A stretch of DNA of 64,000 bases from CAYILR01 sp964364175 (GTDB lineage: Bacteria; Bdellovibrionota; UBA1018): positions 1 to 64,000 of the forward strand of contig CAYILR010000017.1 in assembly GCA_964364175.1 (NCBI GenBank), given 5' to 3'. A program made the translations under genes and the position numbers. Of this stretch, positions 1 through 7,976 are shown piece after piece. The notes under the pieces were generated by a model. It searched no databases. It was given only the letters and a program-made list of their open reading frames with translations, and was not told the DNA's origin. Numbering within the stretch: the stretch's first letter is position 1; each line of letters begins with the position of its first letter.

Positions 1-82
1 ATCCTGTTTATAAATTATGCAAGTGAATCACTCAAACGGGCTGAACAGTTACCTAATTATAAAGAAAACATGGTATTAAACC

Positions 83-97
83 TTTCCTAAAAGGAAA
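83..97 (+). promoter_or_regulatory. Small hairpin overlapping the ribosome-binding region of the first regulator
   Basis: TTTCCT and AGGAAA are inverted repeats around a 3-base loop, about 11 bases before the ATG at 108. The purine half is the only Shine-Dalgarno-like stretch for that gene, so the hairpin could limit ribosome access. The sequence is seen directly; the effect is inferred. Confidence 0.3.
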
Positions 98-107
98 TAC
101 ATATCCT

Positions 108-935
108 ATGGAGCTCGACTATCGAAACTACCTGAATGAAAATCTGAATGCTCGACGCACCAAGGGAACACGAGTGACTTTGGCGGAGCTCGCTCAGGCA
201 GCGGGAATTCAAGCCCCCTATCTTTCAAAAGTTTTGGCAAAGAAGGCTCATCTCACACAAGATCAACTCTATTTGATTTCACAGGCGCTAAAACTCAACA
301 CACGCGACGAAAAATTCGTATTCCTGCTTCTCGACTACACTCGATGCGATGTTATGCAACGAAAAGAGAAGCTCAAGCAACAAATCGAAAGATACCAACA
401 AAAATACTACTACAGCACTGAATCACAAATGCCAGGTCAGAAGATCGAGGATGTTGAAGCCGCTATCGGAGCACAAACTCAATATTACCTCGATCCAATC
501 CCTCAACTCTTGTACGTCGCGCTCACCATCGAAAAATACCAAAAAAAACCCGAACTTTTAGCCACTGAACTAGGACTACCAACAACGCGCATCACTCAAG
601 CACTGAACGTGCTTGAGTCATTAGATCTAGCTCGATTCAGCATAGATCCACACCGCAAATGGATCAGCTCCTCCAAAAACCTACATCTTTCGAAAACATC
701 ACCGCTCTACAAAGCCCAGCAAAATCAATTTCGGGTGTTTTCTGCCAGCCGCCTTCAAGGTTCAAATCCTTCGGATACCTATTGCCTACAAATCAGTTTT
801 TCAGCCGATCGTAAAGCACGCCTCGAAATTCAAAAAAAATTTCTCGAATTCCTTAAGGAGTTTGATCGTCTTGTAGATCGAGCGCCCTCCGAAGAAATTT
901 ATCAGATGAATTTTGATTTATTTGGTTGGGGTTAA
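108..935 (+). CDS. TIGR02147/DUF4423-family regulator (first copy)
   Basis: This 275-residue protein has a helix-turn-helix near residues 22-50 (LAELAQAAGIQAPYLSKVL), then a basic helical linker and a C-terminal domain opening with YYLDPIPQLLYVALTI. That order and length match the TIGR02147/DUF4423 family, which is abundant in Bdellovibrio relatives and Fibrobacteres. Its molecular role is poorly known, but it is presumed to bind DNA. A paralogue at 15535-16377 shares the same plan, including YYLDPDLQILHML. The protein ends in the family-typical aromatic tail (FDLFGW). No partner gene is obvious: the next gene downstream, on the same strand, is the HNH nuclease 230 bases away. Confidence 0.75.
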   Translation: MELDYRNYLNENLNARRTKGTRVTLAELAQAAGIQAPYLSKVLAKKAHLTQDQLYLISQALKLNTRDEKFVFLLLDYTRCDVMQRKEKLKQQIERYQQKYYYSTESQMPGQKIEDVEAAIGAQTQYYLDPIPQLLYVALTIEKYQKKPELLATELGLPTTRITQALNVLESLDLARFSIDPHRKWISSSKNLHLSKTSPLYKAQQNQFRVFSASRLQGSNPSDTYCLQISFSADRKARLEIQKKFLEFLKEFDRLVDRAPSEEIYQMNFDLFGWG

Positions 936-1165
936 AATTTCCTATAAAATTGCGATTTTTTCTTGACTACTTTTCAGATCACTCTGTCGTAAAACCCGAC
1001 AACACTCACAAAACATCACATTAAAATCGTACAAATCGTTTCCATTGAATTTTTTCAAACCGGAATTCATTTTTCACATCCGCTCCGCTCTTGATTGAGC
1101 ATCACGCCAACCAAAGGCCTCAAAAAAAACGTGTTAGCTTCTTTTTCGAAAGAGAGAAAACACCC

Positions 1166-2077
1166 ATGAATCCAAAAATTATTTCCCTCCACGAACGAGC
1201 AATGAGCGTATCCATCTCCTACCGAAGGTTAGAAGGAGAACTCATCGAGATTCTTCAACAGATGGAGGATCTCAAAGGCCACCGAGAATTCGGATTTACC
1301 TCCCTTTATGACTACGCGACCAAAAAACTTAAACTTTCCGAAGATATCGCAAACACCTTGATTCGATTGGCTAGGAAATCCAAAGAAATTCCTCTGCTCA
1401 AAGAAAAAATTCAGTCCCGTGAAATTCAAATCAGCAACGCAAAAGCAATTGCTCCGATTATTACTCCAGCCAATCAAACGGAATGGTTAGAAAAAGCATC
1501 ACTGCTTTCTAAAAGAGAACTCGAAAAAGAAATTTTTGCTCAATTTCCGAAAGAAGAAGTAAAAGAACGAGTCAAGCCCATCAACGCGGCTCGATCCGAA
1601 CTCCGAATCGGAATTTCGCACGAACTTGAAGAACAGCTCCGAAGAGTTCAAGATTTATTGAGCCAAAAAATGGGGAAACACGCTACCTTAGAGGAGACTC
1701 TTGAAAAGATGACACAGGAGTTCCTAGAACGGAGCGACCCCATCAAAAAAGCGGAGCGCTTGGAACAAAGAGCGAAAAAACTAAACGAACCCTCTCAAGA
1801 AACCCGAACTCTACCCGCCCCGGGACGGATGAATCTACCGGAACAGTCAGAGATTCGCCGCACAAACAGAGTTCCCATCCCTGCTTCACTCAGACACCAG
1901 ATTGTTTTGAGAGACCGAAACCAATGCACATACCTTCATCCACAAAACAGGGAGCGATGTTCACAAAAACGCTGGTTGGATACTCATCACATTATACCAG
2001 TTTCACAGGGCGGTGAAGATTCTGTCGAAAATCTAACTACCCTTTGTCAAAGTCATCATTCGCTGATTCACAACTGA
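1166..2077 (+). CDS. HNH endonuclease-domain protein (first copy)
   Basis: The 303-residue product has a helical N-terminal region and a C-terminal HNH nuclease core: paired cysteines around CTYL and RCSQ, then DTHHIIPVSQGGEDSVENL and LCQSHH, giving the H, N and H positions that bind metal. I chose the ATG at 1166 because a purine stretch precedes it. The frame is open further upstream to a TTG at 1091, but that extension is low in complexity. A relative with the same layout lies at 55096-56055. Such nucleases are multicopy in this group of bacteria; whether they act in mobility, defence or repair cannot be told from sequence. The last 10 bases overlap the convergent gene at 2068-3597. Confidence 0.75.
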   Translation: MNPKIISLHERAMSVSISYRRLEGELIEILQQMEDLKGHREFGFTSLYDYATKKLKLSEDIANTLIRLARKSKEIPLLKEKIQSREIQISNAKAIAPIITPANQTEWLEKASLLSKRELEKEIFAQFPKEEVKERVKPINAARSELRIGISHELEEQLRRVQDLLSQKMGKHATLEETLEKMTQEFLERSDPIKKAERLEQRAKKLNEPSQETRTLPAPGRMNLPEQSEIRRTNRVPIPASLRHQIVLRDRNQCTYLHPQNRERCSQKRWLDTHHIIPVSQGGEDSVENLTTLCQSHHSLIHN

Positions 2078-3597
2078 CTACGAGTTGCGCTCTGCAAACC
2101 AATCGACCGCATCACCGCCTCAAACAAACCCGACTTCAACAAAAACTTCTTAACAATATCATGGCTATCGTATGCCAAATTATCAGAAGCCATCAGGGCT
2201 TTAATCGCTTTGATTTGAGATTGCTTAATCTGTTTCGCCAAGCCGGGATTCGAATGAACCATAGGATTTTCTGACCAGTCAAAAATCAACATTTTATACG
2301 CATCTCCCTCGAAACTAGGAAGAGTGCTGATGATTTGCGCCTTCTCTTTCCATCGAGTCGGAAGAAACGAAAGATAATCATTCGGAACTTTGCTCAGCAG
2401 TTCTTTCCAGGGTTGATTGTACCAGATCAACTGAAGCATGCTGAACTCATCCAAATCCCCGTGTTTTTCGGCCATGCCCTGGTACCATGCCTTCATCTCA
2501 GCAGAAAACTGATTATAGAATCGAGTCGTCATGTCGTATTGAATTTGATTCAGGAAGTTTTTGAAGGTTTTCGAATTGGAATTCTCACCAATCGACCGCA
2601 CTTCAAGACCCCACAATCCAGGCTCATCATATTTATCGCTTCCGCGCATGCCGACCCAGGCCATTTTCAGATCATCTCCGATATTCAATGGCTCCCCGAC
2701 TGCTTCGGAATGAAAATACCGAGCCGCATAGTAGAGATTGTGAGGCGAAAGTGGTGCAAAATACGTCGCGACTTCATCCTGACTGGTTTGAATGATGGAA
2801 CCTTCCTCAAGAATGGAAATCATTTCGGCCGCAAGATTGACGTTGGCGTAGAAAACAGCCATGAGCATCGCCTGATGCGCCGGATCCTTCTGAAGTTCTC
2901 GCATCGGTAAGGGCGCGACGATGTGGATGTGCTGATGCGGACGCTCGATATTCAACGCGTCCAGGAATACCCAAGCATCATTGCTGAGACTGCCCGAAGC
3001 TTGGCTGGCTCTAAAATGCAATTCCACTCCGGAGGCACTTTTCACGCTCCCGGGGCCCATGTATTCCACGATAGGCTGCAGGAAACCCTCAGATTTCACT
3101 GTGTGCGTTCCAGCAGAGTATTCTTTTCCCAATAGTTTTGTCTTTTTTGAAAATTTCAGTGTGAGGTTTCCTTTGATCACCAGCCCGTGGATTTGCCGAT
3201 CATCAAAGAATTTTTGACGACGCGCTTTCCCAAGATCTCGTAGCAAGCGAATCCGAACGTCATAGTCGAGACTCTGCCAAAGAATGTTTTTTGGACTTCG
3301 AACTCGCGGGCGATGATCTTCCACCCATTGAGCAAACCATGTCGGGAGCGGGATTTTGCCATAAAGCCCACTGACTTTGCCATTCGATGTCGTAAAAAGG
3401 TCCAGAACCTCTTCGGTCATATCGAGCTCAAGCTCTACCGCGGAATCTTGTTTGGGCCGAGCCAGTGCGTGGGATTTCTCCAAGAGCAACTCACCACAAA
3501 CCCACTGCCCAGAGCCTGCATAGCTAACCCAAGAAAGACCCAGGCAAACGGATGCGACAATCAGTAATCTAAAACATCGAAATTTCAGTGTTGGCAT
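2068..3597 (-). CDS. Exported protein of unknown function (509 aa)
   Basis: The N terminus is a signal peptide (MPTLKFRCFRLLIVASVCLG, then an Ala-Gly cleavage area near residue 28), so the product is exported. I do not recognise the family. The middle holds a His-rich strand (HQHIHIVAP, about residues 240-248), and the C-terminal half looks globular and helical with many aromatic residues. No catalytic motif is convincing. It is the last gene of a minus-strand group whose upstream neighbour at 3629-4126 is also exported. The two are 31 bases apart and may be co-transcribed. The C-terminal codons overlap the end of the HNH gene on the other strand. Confidence 0.65.
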   Translation of the reverse strand: MPTLKFRCFRLLIVASVCLGLSWVSYAGSGQWVCGELLLEKSHALARPKQDSAVELELDMTEEVLDLFTTSNGKVSGLYGKIPLPTWFAQWVEDHRPRVRSPKNILWQSLDYDVRIRLLRDLGKARRQKFFDDRQIHGLVIKGNLTLKFSKKTKLLGKEYSAGTHTVKSEGFLQPIVEYMGPGSVKSASGVELHFRASQASGSLSNDAWVFLDALNIERPHQHIHIVAPLPMRELQKDPAHQAMLMAVFYANVNLAAEMISILEEGSIIQTSQDEVATYFAPLSPHNLYYAARYFHSEAVGEPLNIGDDLKMAWVGMRGSDKYDEPGLWGLEVRSIGENSNSKTFKNFLNQIQYDMTTRFYNQFSAEMKAWYQGMAEKHGDLDEFSMLQLIWYNQPWKELLSKVPNDYLSFLPTRWKEKAQIISTLPSFEGDAYKMLIFDWSENPMVHSNPGLAKQIKQSQIKAIKALMASDNLAYDSHDIVKKFLLKSGLFEAVMRSIGLQSATRSQL

Positions 3598-3628
3598 ACG
3601 ACGCGCTTACTCGAGTAGATTTTTTGGG

Positions 3629-4126
3629 CTATTTTTCTAGAATACAGCTCACATTGACTCTTTTCACATTCCCCCGGTACGTAGTCATGTGAAATTGAAT
3701 GGCTTGCTTGGAAGAATAATCATCTGTGGCAATCAATTGCTCTGGATTGATCTCCACCATATCTCCCTCGACGGCTTCGACCATTCTGGAAAGCTTGCGG
3801 GTGTAATCGATAAAGATCAAAAGACGGGGGGACTGGCGACTGTAAGTTTCAAGGACCAAAGAAACTCTGACCACTCCATCCACCGAAGAACTAGAAGCAT
3901 TCTCAAAATCCTTCGCAGTCAAAACCAACTCTTGTCGAGCTGTAGAATAACGAGGGTGATTCATCTGGTCTAAGCTCAGACTCACTTGCCTTTGGATATC
4001 CACTTTGAGAGGAATCATTCCACTGACGGATTCTACCGTCGGTCGACAGGTGAATTTTCCAGCGGCCTGAGCACTGGAATTAGAAACAAAACCCGCAACA
4101 ATGAACAATAGGGACAACGTCTTCAT
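3629..4126 (-). CDS. Small exported protein of unknown function (165 aa)
   Basis: A clear signal peptide (MKTLSLLFIVAGFVSNSSAQA) is followed by a mature domain of about 145 residues with alternating hydrophobic strands and two cysteines (FTCRP near the N terminus, NVSCILEK at the C terminus) that could form a disulfide. This suggests a periplasmic beta-rich fold. No family is recognised. It lies 31 bases upstream of the 509-residue exported protein on the same strand. Confidence 0.6.
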   Translation of the reverse strand: MKTLSLLFIVAGFVSNSSAQAAGKFTCRPTVESVSGMIPLKVDIQRQVSLSLDQMNHPRYSTARQELVLTAKDFENASSSSVDGVVRVSLVLETYSRQSPRLLIFIDYTRKLSRMVEAVEGDMVEINPEQLIATDDYSSKQAIQFHMTTYRGNVKRVNVSCILEK

Positions 4127-4177
4127 AGGACGTCATTCATAGCAGATTTATTAAATAATATCAATATATATTGTCGT

Positions 4178-4495
4178 TTACTTAGTTTCGAGCATTTCTT
4201 GAAGTTCGCCCTGCTCGAACATCTCGGTCACGATATCGCAACCACCGATGAACTTCCCTTGAATGAAGATTTGGGGAACGGTCGGCCATTGGGTGAACTC
4301 TTCAAGAGCCTCCCACAGCGGGTCATCCGACAAAACGTCCACTCCAACAACCTTCTCAACCCCTGCAGCTCGCAAAACCTGAACAGCTCGGCTTGAAAAC
4401 CCGCACTGAGGGGCATCCGGAGTGCCTTTCATGAAAATCACTGCTTTGGATGATTTCGAAATCTCTTCAACCTTCTTAATCAATGGGTGTGACAT
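4178..4495 (-). CDS. grxD: Monothiol glutaredoxin, Grx4 type
   Basis: The 105-residue protein carries the monothiol active site CGFS (DAPQCGFSSRAVQVL) and the glutathione-binding TVPQIFI and GGCD segments (WPTVPQIFIQGKFIGGCDI). Members of this family carry or transfer [2Fe-2S] clusters and bind BolA proteins. The bolA gene lies directly upstream with a 15-base gap, a classic functional pair that supports a role in iron-sulfur trafficking. Length is normal for the single-domain class. Confidence 0.93.
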   Translation of the reverse strand: MSHPLIKKVEEISKSSKAVIFMKGTPDAPQCGFSSRAVQVLRAAGVEKVVGVDVLSDDPLWEALEEFTQWPTVPQIFIQGKFIGGCDIVTEMFEQGELQEMLETK

Positions 4496-4510
4496 ATCGT
4501 TCTCCTCGGC

Positions 4511-4777
4511 CTAACGACCGATAAATTTTCTATACTTCTCCGGCGTAAACGTCTTCATCGTCAACGCATGAACCTCATTCGAATCCACCTCAGCCTGAAC
4601 CGTCGCCATCACCATCCGATGCTGGTCGATCATCATTTTGCCTTCAAAGGCGGGAGACACCACTACCACTTGGTAGTGATCCATAGTCCCGGTCATATCC
4701 ATCACATCGGCGTGGGTTTCTGGGGCTAAAGTCTCAATTCTGGCTTTCAGCTGGTCTGGAGTCATTGAGCGGATCAT
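4511..4777 (-). CDS. bolA: BolA-family protein
   Basis: The 88-residue product shows the BolA class-II KH-like fold: an N-terminal helix with LKARIETLAPETHADV, central strands with HYQVVVVSPAFEGK, and the QHRMVMATVQAEVDSNEVHALTMKTF segment that holds the conserved His used with CGFS glutaredoxins to bind a shared [2Fe-2S] cluster. The next gene downstream encodes that glutaredoxin, so the two are very probably co-expressed and act together. Confidence 0.88.
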   Translation of the reverse strand: MIRSMTPDQLKARIETLAPETHADVMDMTGTMDHYQVVVVSPAFEGKMMIDQHRMVMATVQAEVDSNEVHALTMKTFTPEKYRKFIGR

Positions 4778-4802
4778 ACTTCAATAGATTACTGATTGAT
4801 AC

Positions 4803-5267
4803 TCATTTATTGAACTGGCAGCTCTCACTGAGTACACCCTCGTGCTGCTGACTGAGCGAAACGATATTCAGATCACTTCCGTACGTAATGGTCAGGACAC
4901 TGGCTGTGCAATGACCAAAAATCTTGCATGACATGTCGAACATCCCACCCAGAGCGTAAACTAACTGATTCGAACTTTTAGAACTAAAGATCCTGGCGTT
5001 CATATCCTCGAACGAAGCCCCATTGACTCGGTTGGGAGAGATCTTCATCAACTCGCGCTCGGAGTCTGCAGCGCTGATGTCACCTTCAAAATCATAGTAC
5101 AATACGCCGCTGAAAATCCTGGCTGAACACGGTGAGCCGTCCAAGTTTTTCCCCACCATTTTCTTCTGTTCATTCGTTCTGAAAGCATTATGAATCGCAC
5201 CATCCGCCCAGGCAGACGACAACCCAAACATGAAAACTAAGATGATTTGAGTTCTCAAAAAACACAT
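4803..5267 (-). CDS. Small exported protein of unknown function (154 aa)
   Basis: A signal peptide is visible (MCFLRTQIILVFMFGLSSAWA). The mature part has five cysteines and no recognisable domain. It lies 25 bases upstream of bolA on the same strand, so it could share a transcript, but no functional link follows from that. The flank upstream (5268-5346) is very AT-rich. Confidence 0.55.
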   Translation of the reverse strand: MCFLRTQIILVFMFGLSSAWADGAIHNAFRTNEQKKMVGKNLDGSPCSARIFSGVLYYDFEGDISAADSERELMKISPNRVNGASFEDMNARIFSSKSSNQLVYALGGMFDMSCKIFGHCTASVLTITYGSDLNIVSLSQQHEGVLSESCQFNK

Positions 5268-5346
5268 GATGAATATTTACACTTGTTTAATTAAATAATC
5301 AAATAAAATCCTAAAATTTAATTGAAAATTCGAGAATTTTATTTTT

Positions 5347-6039
5347 CTACTTCACTCCGACTTTGAAGCAATATCGGTTCAGCGTGCACTCTTCGCACAA
5401 CGGCTTGCGCGCAGAGCAAACCGCGCGGCCATGATCGATCAGCAGGTGTGAGAACAACGTCCAGTCTTCGTGTGGAACGATCTTTTCCATTTCTTGCTCC
5501 ACCTTGACCGGGTCTTGCGCACGTGTGAACCCCATCCGACGAGAAAGTCGCCCCACGTGGGTGTCTACCACCAACCCGGGAGTCCCGTAGGCATTGCCCA
5601 AAATCACGTTGGCGGTCTTGCGTCCCACACCTCGCAGCTTCACTAAAAGCTCCATAGTTTTAGGTACTTGTCCTTTGTATTCGCGCTCTAATGCCTGAGA
5701 AGTTTCCAAAATCGACTTGGCCTTGTTGCGATAAAATCCAGTGGATTGAATCAGCCTCTCGATTTCAGCAAGCGGAGCAAGCGACATGGCCGCTGCGTCC
5801 GGGAACTTTCGAAATAACCCTGGGGTTACTTTGTTCACCCGATCGTCCGTGCACTGGGCAGACAGGATCGTAGCAATCAGCAGCTGGTAGGGAGTCTTGT
5901 AATTCAAACTGCACTTCGACTCGGGGTAGAGGCGCTTCAACTCACGCAAAACCGTCCCCATACGCGCCCTCTTTGACGCGCCAAGCATCAAAAGGGTGTC
6001 GGACACCTTTTTTGGGTTCAACGACTTCGATTGAGCCAC
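5347..6039 (-). CDS. nth: Endonuclease III (DNA glycosylase/AP lyase)
   Basis: The 230-residue protein is a complete base-excision repair glycosylase. It has the helix-hairpin-helix LRGVGRKTANVILG with the catalytic Lys, the VVDTHVGRLSRRMG segment with the catalytic Asp, and a C-terminal [4Fe-4S] loop with C-x6-C-x2-C-x5-C spacing (CSARKPLCEECTLNRYC). It removes oxidised pyrimidines from DNA. The start overlaps the end of the PolX-like gene by 22 bases, indicating a two-gene repair operon. Confidence 0.95.
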   Translation of the reverse strand: MAQSKSLNPKKVSDTLLMLGASKRARMGTVLRELKRLYPESKCSLNYKTPYQLLIATILSAQCTDDRVNKVTPGLFRKFPDAAAMSLAPLAEIERLIQSTGFYRNKAKSILETSQALEREYKGQVPKTMELLVKLRGVGRKTANVILGNAYGTPGLVVDTHVGRLSRRMGFTRAQDPVKVEQEMEKIVPHEDWTLFSHLLIDHGRAVCSARKPLCEECTLNRYCFKVGVK

Positions 6040-7649
6040 TTCTCGACCTCGCCTGCGCTTCGGGTGTTCACGACTTGGGCGGTGGGCAACAGGGCTTTCC
6101 TTGCAACCGTAATCCCGTACTTCAAATGCCCCAGCCCCTCGAGGTCATGCGCGTCCGGATTCACGGAAACCAGGGTGCCGTGTTGCCGCAACAACGGACC
6201 TGCTCGCCAATCAATGTCCAGCCGAGAGGGATGCGCGTTGATCTCGATGGCCACATCGTGCTCCGCAGCCTCGCGAACTACTTTCTCGAGATCAAATTCA
6301 TAGGGTTTGCGCCCCAAAAGCAAGCGGCCCGTGAGATGCCCCACAAATCGGGTATAGGGATTGCGAATCGCCCGCAACAGGCGCTCGGTCATCTCGTCGC
6401 GCCCCATCGCGAATCGTGAGTGAATCGAGGCAATCACGAAATCGAATCGCTTCAGAACGCTCGCCTCATAGTCTAGTTCTCCATCTCCTAAAATATCACT
6501 CTCAATGCCCCAGAAAATCCGAATATCCGGAAATTTTTCCTGCACCTCACGAACCTCACGCTCTTGCTTTTTAAGAGCGTCCGTATTCAACCCCTGCGCA
6601 TAATGAGCCGAGACGCTGTGGTCCGAGATCCCCAGATATTGATAGCCCAACCGTTGGGCTTCGCGAACCATGTCTTCGAGGCTGGCTGTGCCGTCTGATG
6701 CGGTACTATGACAGTGGAAAGCTCCCCTCAACTGATTCGATTGAATCACCTGATCGATTTTACCTTCACGAGCGATTTTGATTTCCTCGCCGGTCTCGCG
6801 CATTTCCGGAGCGATCCAAGGCAATTTCTGTTTCTGGAAAAAATCCTCTTCTGTGGAACTCGTTGCCGGCTTTGGGGTCAAGTGCAGAGCTGCCCAATGT
6901 TCTGCAGACGCGGTTGTCCTCGCCCATTCGCTCCCAAACTCATCGGCTCCAGCAAAGTGATACTGGACCGGGACCGGAGTTTTCCAATCCTGAGACTCGC
7001 ATTTTTTTCTGAGAATTTTAGCTTTTTTCTCATCATCTGGAAGTGCAACCAAGAAATCCAAAGACTCGAGAATTTCCAGTTTCCTGCGCAGGGCTCCTGT
7101 TTCCTCGACCTGAGTTTGCGTAATCTTTCGGAGCTGTTCGAGAACTTGCTGCGCACAAACTTCTCCTTCATCAATTCGCACTCGGCCGCGTGTTGAATTC
7201 AAAAACAGAATCCCTTCTAAAACTTTTTTTTGCGCTTTCTCACCAAACCCCTTGAGATGAATCAAGCGATTTTCACGGCATGCATACTCCAGCTCTGAAA
7301 CTGAGTGAATACCCAGCTCATCAATGACCTGCTTGGCTTTCTTCGGCCCCAGTCCCGGCACTTGCGTCAACTCGAGAAGACCTGCTGGCAAACTCGTTTT
7401 CAAAGTATCTCGCAGCGTGGATTTGCCCTCCAAAAGAAATTCACGCAAAACCTCTGCGATACCTTTCCCGATTCCACTCACCTCGGTCAGCGTCCCGTTT
7501 TGAGCCCGCTCTTTGAGATCGGGAACCTGCAAAACAACACCCGATGCCTTCTCAAAGGCTCGCGTTTTAAAGGGGTTTTCACCGTGGAGTTCCATCAAAT
7601 GACAGATTTCTCCCAGGAGCTCGGAGGTCAGTTCGGATGTGGGTTTCAT
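6018..7649 (-). CDS. polX: PolX-like protein: HhH plus PHP phosphoesterase, with degenerate polymerase palm
   Basis: The order of domains in 543 residues is that of bacterial family-X DNA polymerase: helix-hairpin-helix units (VSGIGKGIAEVL, VPGLGPKKAKQVIDELG), a nucleotidyltransferase palm, and a C-terminal PHP domain. The PHP metal ligands look complete: HCHSTASDG, GISDHS, GIESD, ASIHSR, GHLTGR and NPDAHD. The palm is not normal. Where the family has a GS..RR..(x)n..D-x-D signature, this protein reads GALRRKLEILESLDFLV, so GS is GA and the first catalytic aspartate is Ser. Polymerase activity is therefore doubtful, while 3'-5' exonuclease or phosphoesterase activity from PHP may persist. It is followed by nth with overlap, which fits a repair role. 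Confidence 0.85.
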   Translation of the reverse strand: MKPTSELTSELLGEICHLMELHGENPFKTRAFEKASGVVLQVPDLKERAQNGTLTEVSGIGKGIAEVLREFLLEGKSTLRDTLKTSLPAGLLELTQVPGLGPKKAKQVIDELGIHSVSELEYACRENRLIHLKGFGEKAQKKVLEGILFLNSTRGRVRIDEGEVCAQQVLEQLRKITQTQVEETGALRRKLEILESLDFLVALPDDEKKAKILRKKCESQDWKTPVPVQYHFAGADEFGSEWARTTASAEHWAALHLTPKPATSSTEEDFFQKQKLPWIAPEMRETGEEIKIAREGKIDQVIQSNQLRGAFHCHSTASDGTASLEDMVREAQRLGYQYLGISDHSVSAHYAQGLNTDALKKQEREVREVQEKFPDIRIFWGIESDILGDGELDYEASVLKRFDFVIASIHSRFAMGRDEMTERLLRAIRNPYTRFVGHLTGRLLLGRKPYEFDLEKVVREAAEHDVAIEINAHPSRLDIDWRAGPLLRQHGTLVSVNPDAHDLEGLGHLKYGITVARKALLPTAQVVNTRSAGEVEKWLNRSR

Positions 7650-7677
7650 TTCTGTCGAAGATCTATTTCAAACAGTA

Positions 7678-7779
7678 GAAAAAACAAAGGCCCTTCTTGC
7701 GAAGAGCCTTTGTTCCGTATTGGAGGACGTTTTTATGAATCTAATTCAGTAGTGATTCGTAGAACCACCATTTGATTCG
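7678..7779 (-). ncRNA. Candidate small RNA or attenuated leader upstream of polX
   Basis: On the minus strand a promoter (TTGAAG, 16 bases, TATTAT; 7786-7813) would start RNA near 7779. About 65 bases later comes a hairpin with a 14-pair stem, one mismatch and a 4-base loop (7683-7714), followed by six T residues. This predicts a transcript of about 100 nt that ends 28 bases before the polX start. A 12-codon frame (MVVLRITTELDS, 7733-7771) lies inside but lacks a Shine-Dalgarno sequence. The piece may be a free sRNA or a leader whose terminator controls polX-nth. No known RNA family is recognised. Confidence 0.4.
7683..7714 (-). terminator. Intrinsic terminator of the candidate small RNA
   Basis: The two arms AACAAAGGCcCTTC and GAAGaGCCTTTGTT (one C-A mismatch) enclose TTGC. 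On the minus strand the stem runs into TTTTTT; on the plus strand no T-run follows. The orientation therefore points to transcripts coming from above 7715 on the minus strand, that is, upstream of polX. Confidence 0.7.
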
Positions 7780-7785
7780 CTGCGT

Positions 7786-7813
7786 ATAATACCTCAGAAA
7801 TTTTTCTCTTCAA
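7786..7813 (-). promoter_or_regulatory. Sigma-70-like promoter driving the candidate small RNA
   Basis: The minus strand reads TTGAAG at 7813-7808 and TATTAT at 7791-7786 with a 16-base spacer. Both hexamers are close to the consensus. It is also the best promoter candidate for the downstream polX-nth operon if the terminator is read through. Confidence 0.5.
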
Positions 7814-7894
7814 TAAGAATTGCTGTTCTGAACGCAGAAAGTGTTTAGTGAAGTTTAGTGAGTTTCGAAAAAAAGAGCTCTCGACAGCTAGGGT

Positions 7895-7919
7895 GTTTAA
7901 TAAATTTTATGTATTAAAC
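7895..7919. promoter_or_regulatory. AT-rich inverted repeat upstream of the GT-C gene
   Basis: GTTTAATA and TATTAAAC form perfect 8-base arms around a 9-base spacer, 58 bases before the ATG at 7977. This could be an operator. No T-run follows, so it is not a terminator. Confidence 0.3.
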
Positions 7920-7976
7920 CGTCATGATCAAAGCGAGTAGCGAAGCCACTCAATCTGTGCTCTGATTGTTCACATC

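Larger units (their letters stand above)
7650..7976. other. 327-base intergenic region between polX and the GT-C gene
   Basis: This stretch has no substantial gene. It holds a minus-strand promoter, a candidate short transcript ending at a strong hairpin with a T-run (described separately), and an AT-rich inverted repeat at 7895-7919 in front of the plus-strand glycosyltransferase gene. Two short direct repeats (GTTTAGTGAA / GTTTAGTGAG) sit at 7852-7871 with no evident role. Confidence 0.6.
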
